Below are positions 4,959-6,415 of a DNA stretch of 6,415 nt, piece by piece. The notes below the pieces were generated by a model. That model saw only the letters and a program-made list of their open reading frames with translations, was not told the origin of the DNA and ran no database searches. The position numbers were made by a program, and so were the translations under genes. Origin of the DNA: Alphaproteobacteria bacterium (lineage in GTDB: Bacteria > Pseudomonadota > Alphaproteobacteria > Rhodospirillales > Rhodospirillaceae). The DNA lies in NCBI GenBank assembly GCA_003250275.1, contig QKGW01000531.1, positions 1 to 6,415 on the forward strand, read 5' to 3'. Positions within the stretch are counted from its first letter, which is position 1; every line of letters begins with the position of its first letter.

Positions 4959-6415
4959 ATGCGCACCCTTTTTGCGTTCCTCGCGGCGACCACGGTGCTC
5001 TCGGGCGCGGCCCAGGCGGCGACCGTCTATCCGCTCGATCGGGCGACGATCCTCGCGGGCTCGCCGTTCGACTTCAAGGTCGAGTTTTCGGGCGTGGTCG
5101 CGCCCGATGCGGTGAAAGTCACGGTCAACGGCAAGGATGGCCTCTCCGTCCTCGGCGGCAGCGCCCAGTTCGTCTCCGAGGAGAAGGACAAGAAGGGCGG
5201 GGTGATGGGCTCGGCCCTGATCCTGCGCGACGTTTCGATCGCCGCGCCGGGCACCTACACGGTGGTGGCGAAGGCGGGCGACGAGACCAAGTCCGTCACC
5301 TGGCAGGTCTACGGCACCGCCGCTAGGCCGAAGGCGAAAAACGTGATCTTCCTGCTCGGCGACGGCCTTTCGGTGGCGCACCGCACCGCCGCGCGGCTGA
5401 TGAGCAAGGGGATGACCGAGGGCAAGGCCGACGGCCGCCTCGCGATGGACGACCTCGACCACATGGCGATGATCGGCACCTCGTCGACCCACTCGATCGC
5501 CACCGACAGCGCCAACACCATGTCGGCCTACATGACCGGCCACAAGAGCCGCGTCAACGCGCTCGGCGTCTACGCCGACCGCACCCCGGCGACCCAGGAC
5601 GACCCCAAGGTCGAGACCATCGCCGAGGCGTTGCGCCGCACCGGCAAGAAATCGATCGGCGTGGTCTCCACCGCCGAGATCGAGGACGCCACCCCGGCGG
5701 CGGTGGTCGCCCACACCCGCAAGCGCGGCGACAAGGCCGACATCGTCGGGATGTTTTACGGCGTGAAGCCCGAGGTGATCCTCGGCGGCGGCTCGGCCTA
5801 CTTCCTCGCCAAGGGCATTCCGGGCTCGAAGCGCAAGGACGACAAGGACTACATCGCGATGTTCAAGGACGCGGGCTACGCGCTCGCGACCAGCTCCGCC
5901 GAACTCGCGGCCGCGCCGAAGTCGGGCAAGCTCCTCGGCCTCTTCCACCCCGGCAACATGGATACGCTTCTCGACCGCAAGTTCCTGAAGAAGGGCACGG
6001 TGGCGAAGTTCCCCGACCAGCCCGGCCTCGTCGAGATGACCGAGGCGGCGCTCGACCGCCTGTCGGGGAATCCCGAGGGCTTCTTCCTGATGGTCGAGGG
6101 TGCGTCGATCGACAAAATGTCGCACCCGATGGATTGGGAGCGCGCGATCGTCGACACCATCGAGTTCGACAAGGCGGTGGGCGTCGCCCGCGCTTTCGCC
6201 GCCAAGCATCCCGATACCCTGATCGTCGTCACCGGCGACCACACCCACGGCATCTCGATCGTCGGCACCGTCGACGACGACAAGCCGGGCGAGGAGATGC
6301 GCCAGAAGGTCGGCGTCTACGACGACGCTGGCTTCCCCAACTACGAGGACAAGAACAAGGACGGCTACCCCGACCGCGTCGACGTCTCCCGCCGCCTCGC
6401 GATCTTCACCTCGAA
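4959..6415 (+). CDS. Secreted alkaline phosphatase, PhoA superfamily (3' end cut by window edge)
   Basis: 485 residues are visible with no stop before the right edge. The protein is a periplasmic or secreted metal-dependent phosphomonoesterase that releases phosphate from organic esters. A signal peptide (1-20, ending AQA) is followed by a roughly 100-residue beta-rich N-terminal segment (22-120, possibly Ig-like). The catalytic domain begins at NVIFLLGDG with metal ligand D135. Nucleophile S184 lies in TDSANTMSAYMTGHKS. STAEIEDATPAAVVAH carries D243 and T245 (E. coli D153, T155), and R256 aligns without gaps with E. coli R166. E380 (MVEGASID), D385, K386, H389, D427 and H428 match E322, D327, K328, H331, D369 and H370. 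The last ligand (H412 equivalent) lies beyond the window. A DxNxDGxxD calcium-loop-like motif occupies 464-472. The ATG at 4959 follows AAGGAAGAGG (4943-4952). It is divergent from the binding-protein operon and possibly Pho-controlled. Confidence 0.94.
   Translation, partial: MRTLFAFLAATTVLSGAAQAATVYPLDRATILAGSPFDFKVEFSGVVAPDAVKVTVNGKDGLSVLGGSAQFVSEEKDKKGGVMGSALILRDVSIAAPGTYTVVAKAGDETKSVTWQVYGTAARPKAKNVIFLLGDGLSVAHRTAARLMSKGMTEGKADGRLAMDDLDHMAMIGTSSTHSIATDSANTMSAYMTGHKSRVNALGVYADRTPATQDDPKVETIAEALRRTGKKSIGVVSTAEIEDATPAAVVAHTRKRGDKADIVGMFYGVKPEVILGGGSAYFLAKGIPGSKRKDDKDYIAMFKDAGYALATSSAELAAAPKSGKLLGLFHPGNMDTLLDRKFLKKGTVAKFPDQPGLVEMTEAALDRLSGNPEGFFLMVEGASIDKMSHPMDWERAIVDTIEFDKAVGVARAFAAKHPDTLIVVTGDHTHGISIVGTVDDDKPGEEMRQKVGVYDDAGFPNYEDKNKDGYPDRVDVSRRLAIFTS

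Noticed and set aside
4890..6248. Long minus-strand open frame (452 codons) opposite the alkaline phosphatase
   Set aside because: Antisense shadow produced by GC-rich codons. Its translation is low-complexity and rich in R, G, H and E with no domain, while the plus-strand frame has all phosphatase motifs.

Overview
The window is GC-rich (by eye about two thirds to 70% G+C, with G/C at nearly all third codon positions) and densely coded. Gene content points to an alphaproteobacterium, possibly of the Rhodospirillales type: a FixL/FixJ-style two-component pair, a DctP-type solute-binding protein, and a PhoA-superfamily phosphatase with a long N-terminal extension. The taxon is an inference from gene style. 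No marker gene is present.

Layout: positions 1-4772 hold five genes on the minus strand, read from right to left. They are a TRAP/DctP-like periplasmic solute-binding protein (3795-4772), a membrane histidine kinase with a MASE4-type N-terminal sensor (2149-3741), a FixJ/NarL-family response regulator (1514-2152) that overlaps the kinase by 4 nt (ATGA), an alpha/beta hydrolase of the non-heme chloroperoxidase/arylesterase family (619-1449), and a YcaC-like isochorismatase-fold cysteine hydrolase cut by the left edge (1-605). Gaps are 53, -4, 64 and 13 nt, so one transcript or two nested ones are plausible. A 186-nt, comparatively AT-rich divergent region (4773-4958) separates this block from a plus-strand secreted alkaline phosphatase (4959 to the right edge, C-terminus missing).

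A working model is a three-component sensory unit. An orphan TRAP-type binding protein, with no DctQ/DctM permease genes beside it, would report on a periplasmic small molecule to the kinase and regulator, and the regulator might control the two downstream hydrolases or the divergent phosphatase. Co-location and the overlap support kinase-regulator pairing strongly. Coupling to the binding protein and the regulator's targets are inference. The kinase shows only short predicted periplasmic loops, which weakens the case for direct docking.

The most interesting non-coding signal is in the divergent region. The octamer CATTCCCC occurs three times, once just upstream of the Shine-Dalgarno sequence of each divergent gene in that gene's own sense orientation. 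The copies at 4794-4801 and 4863-4870 form an 8-bp dyad whose centre falls within 1 bp of that of a GAATTC-5-GAATTC dyad. A Pho-box-like direct repeat lies at 4876-4893.
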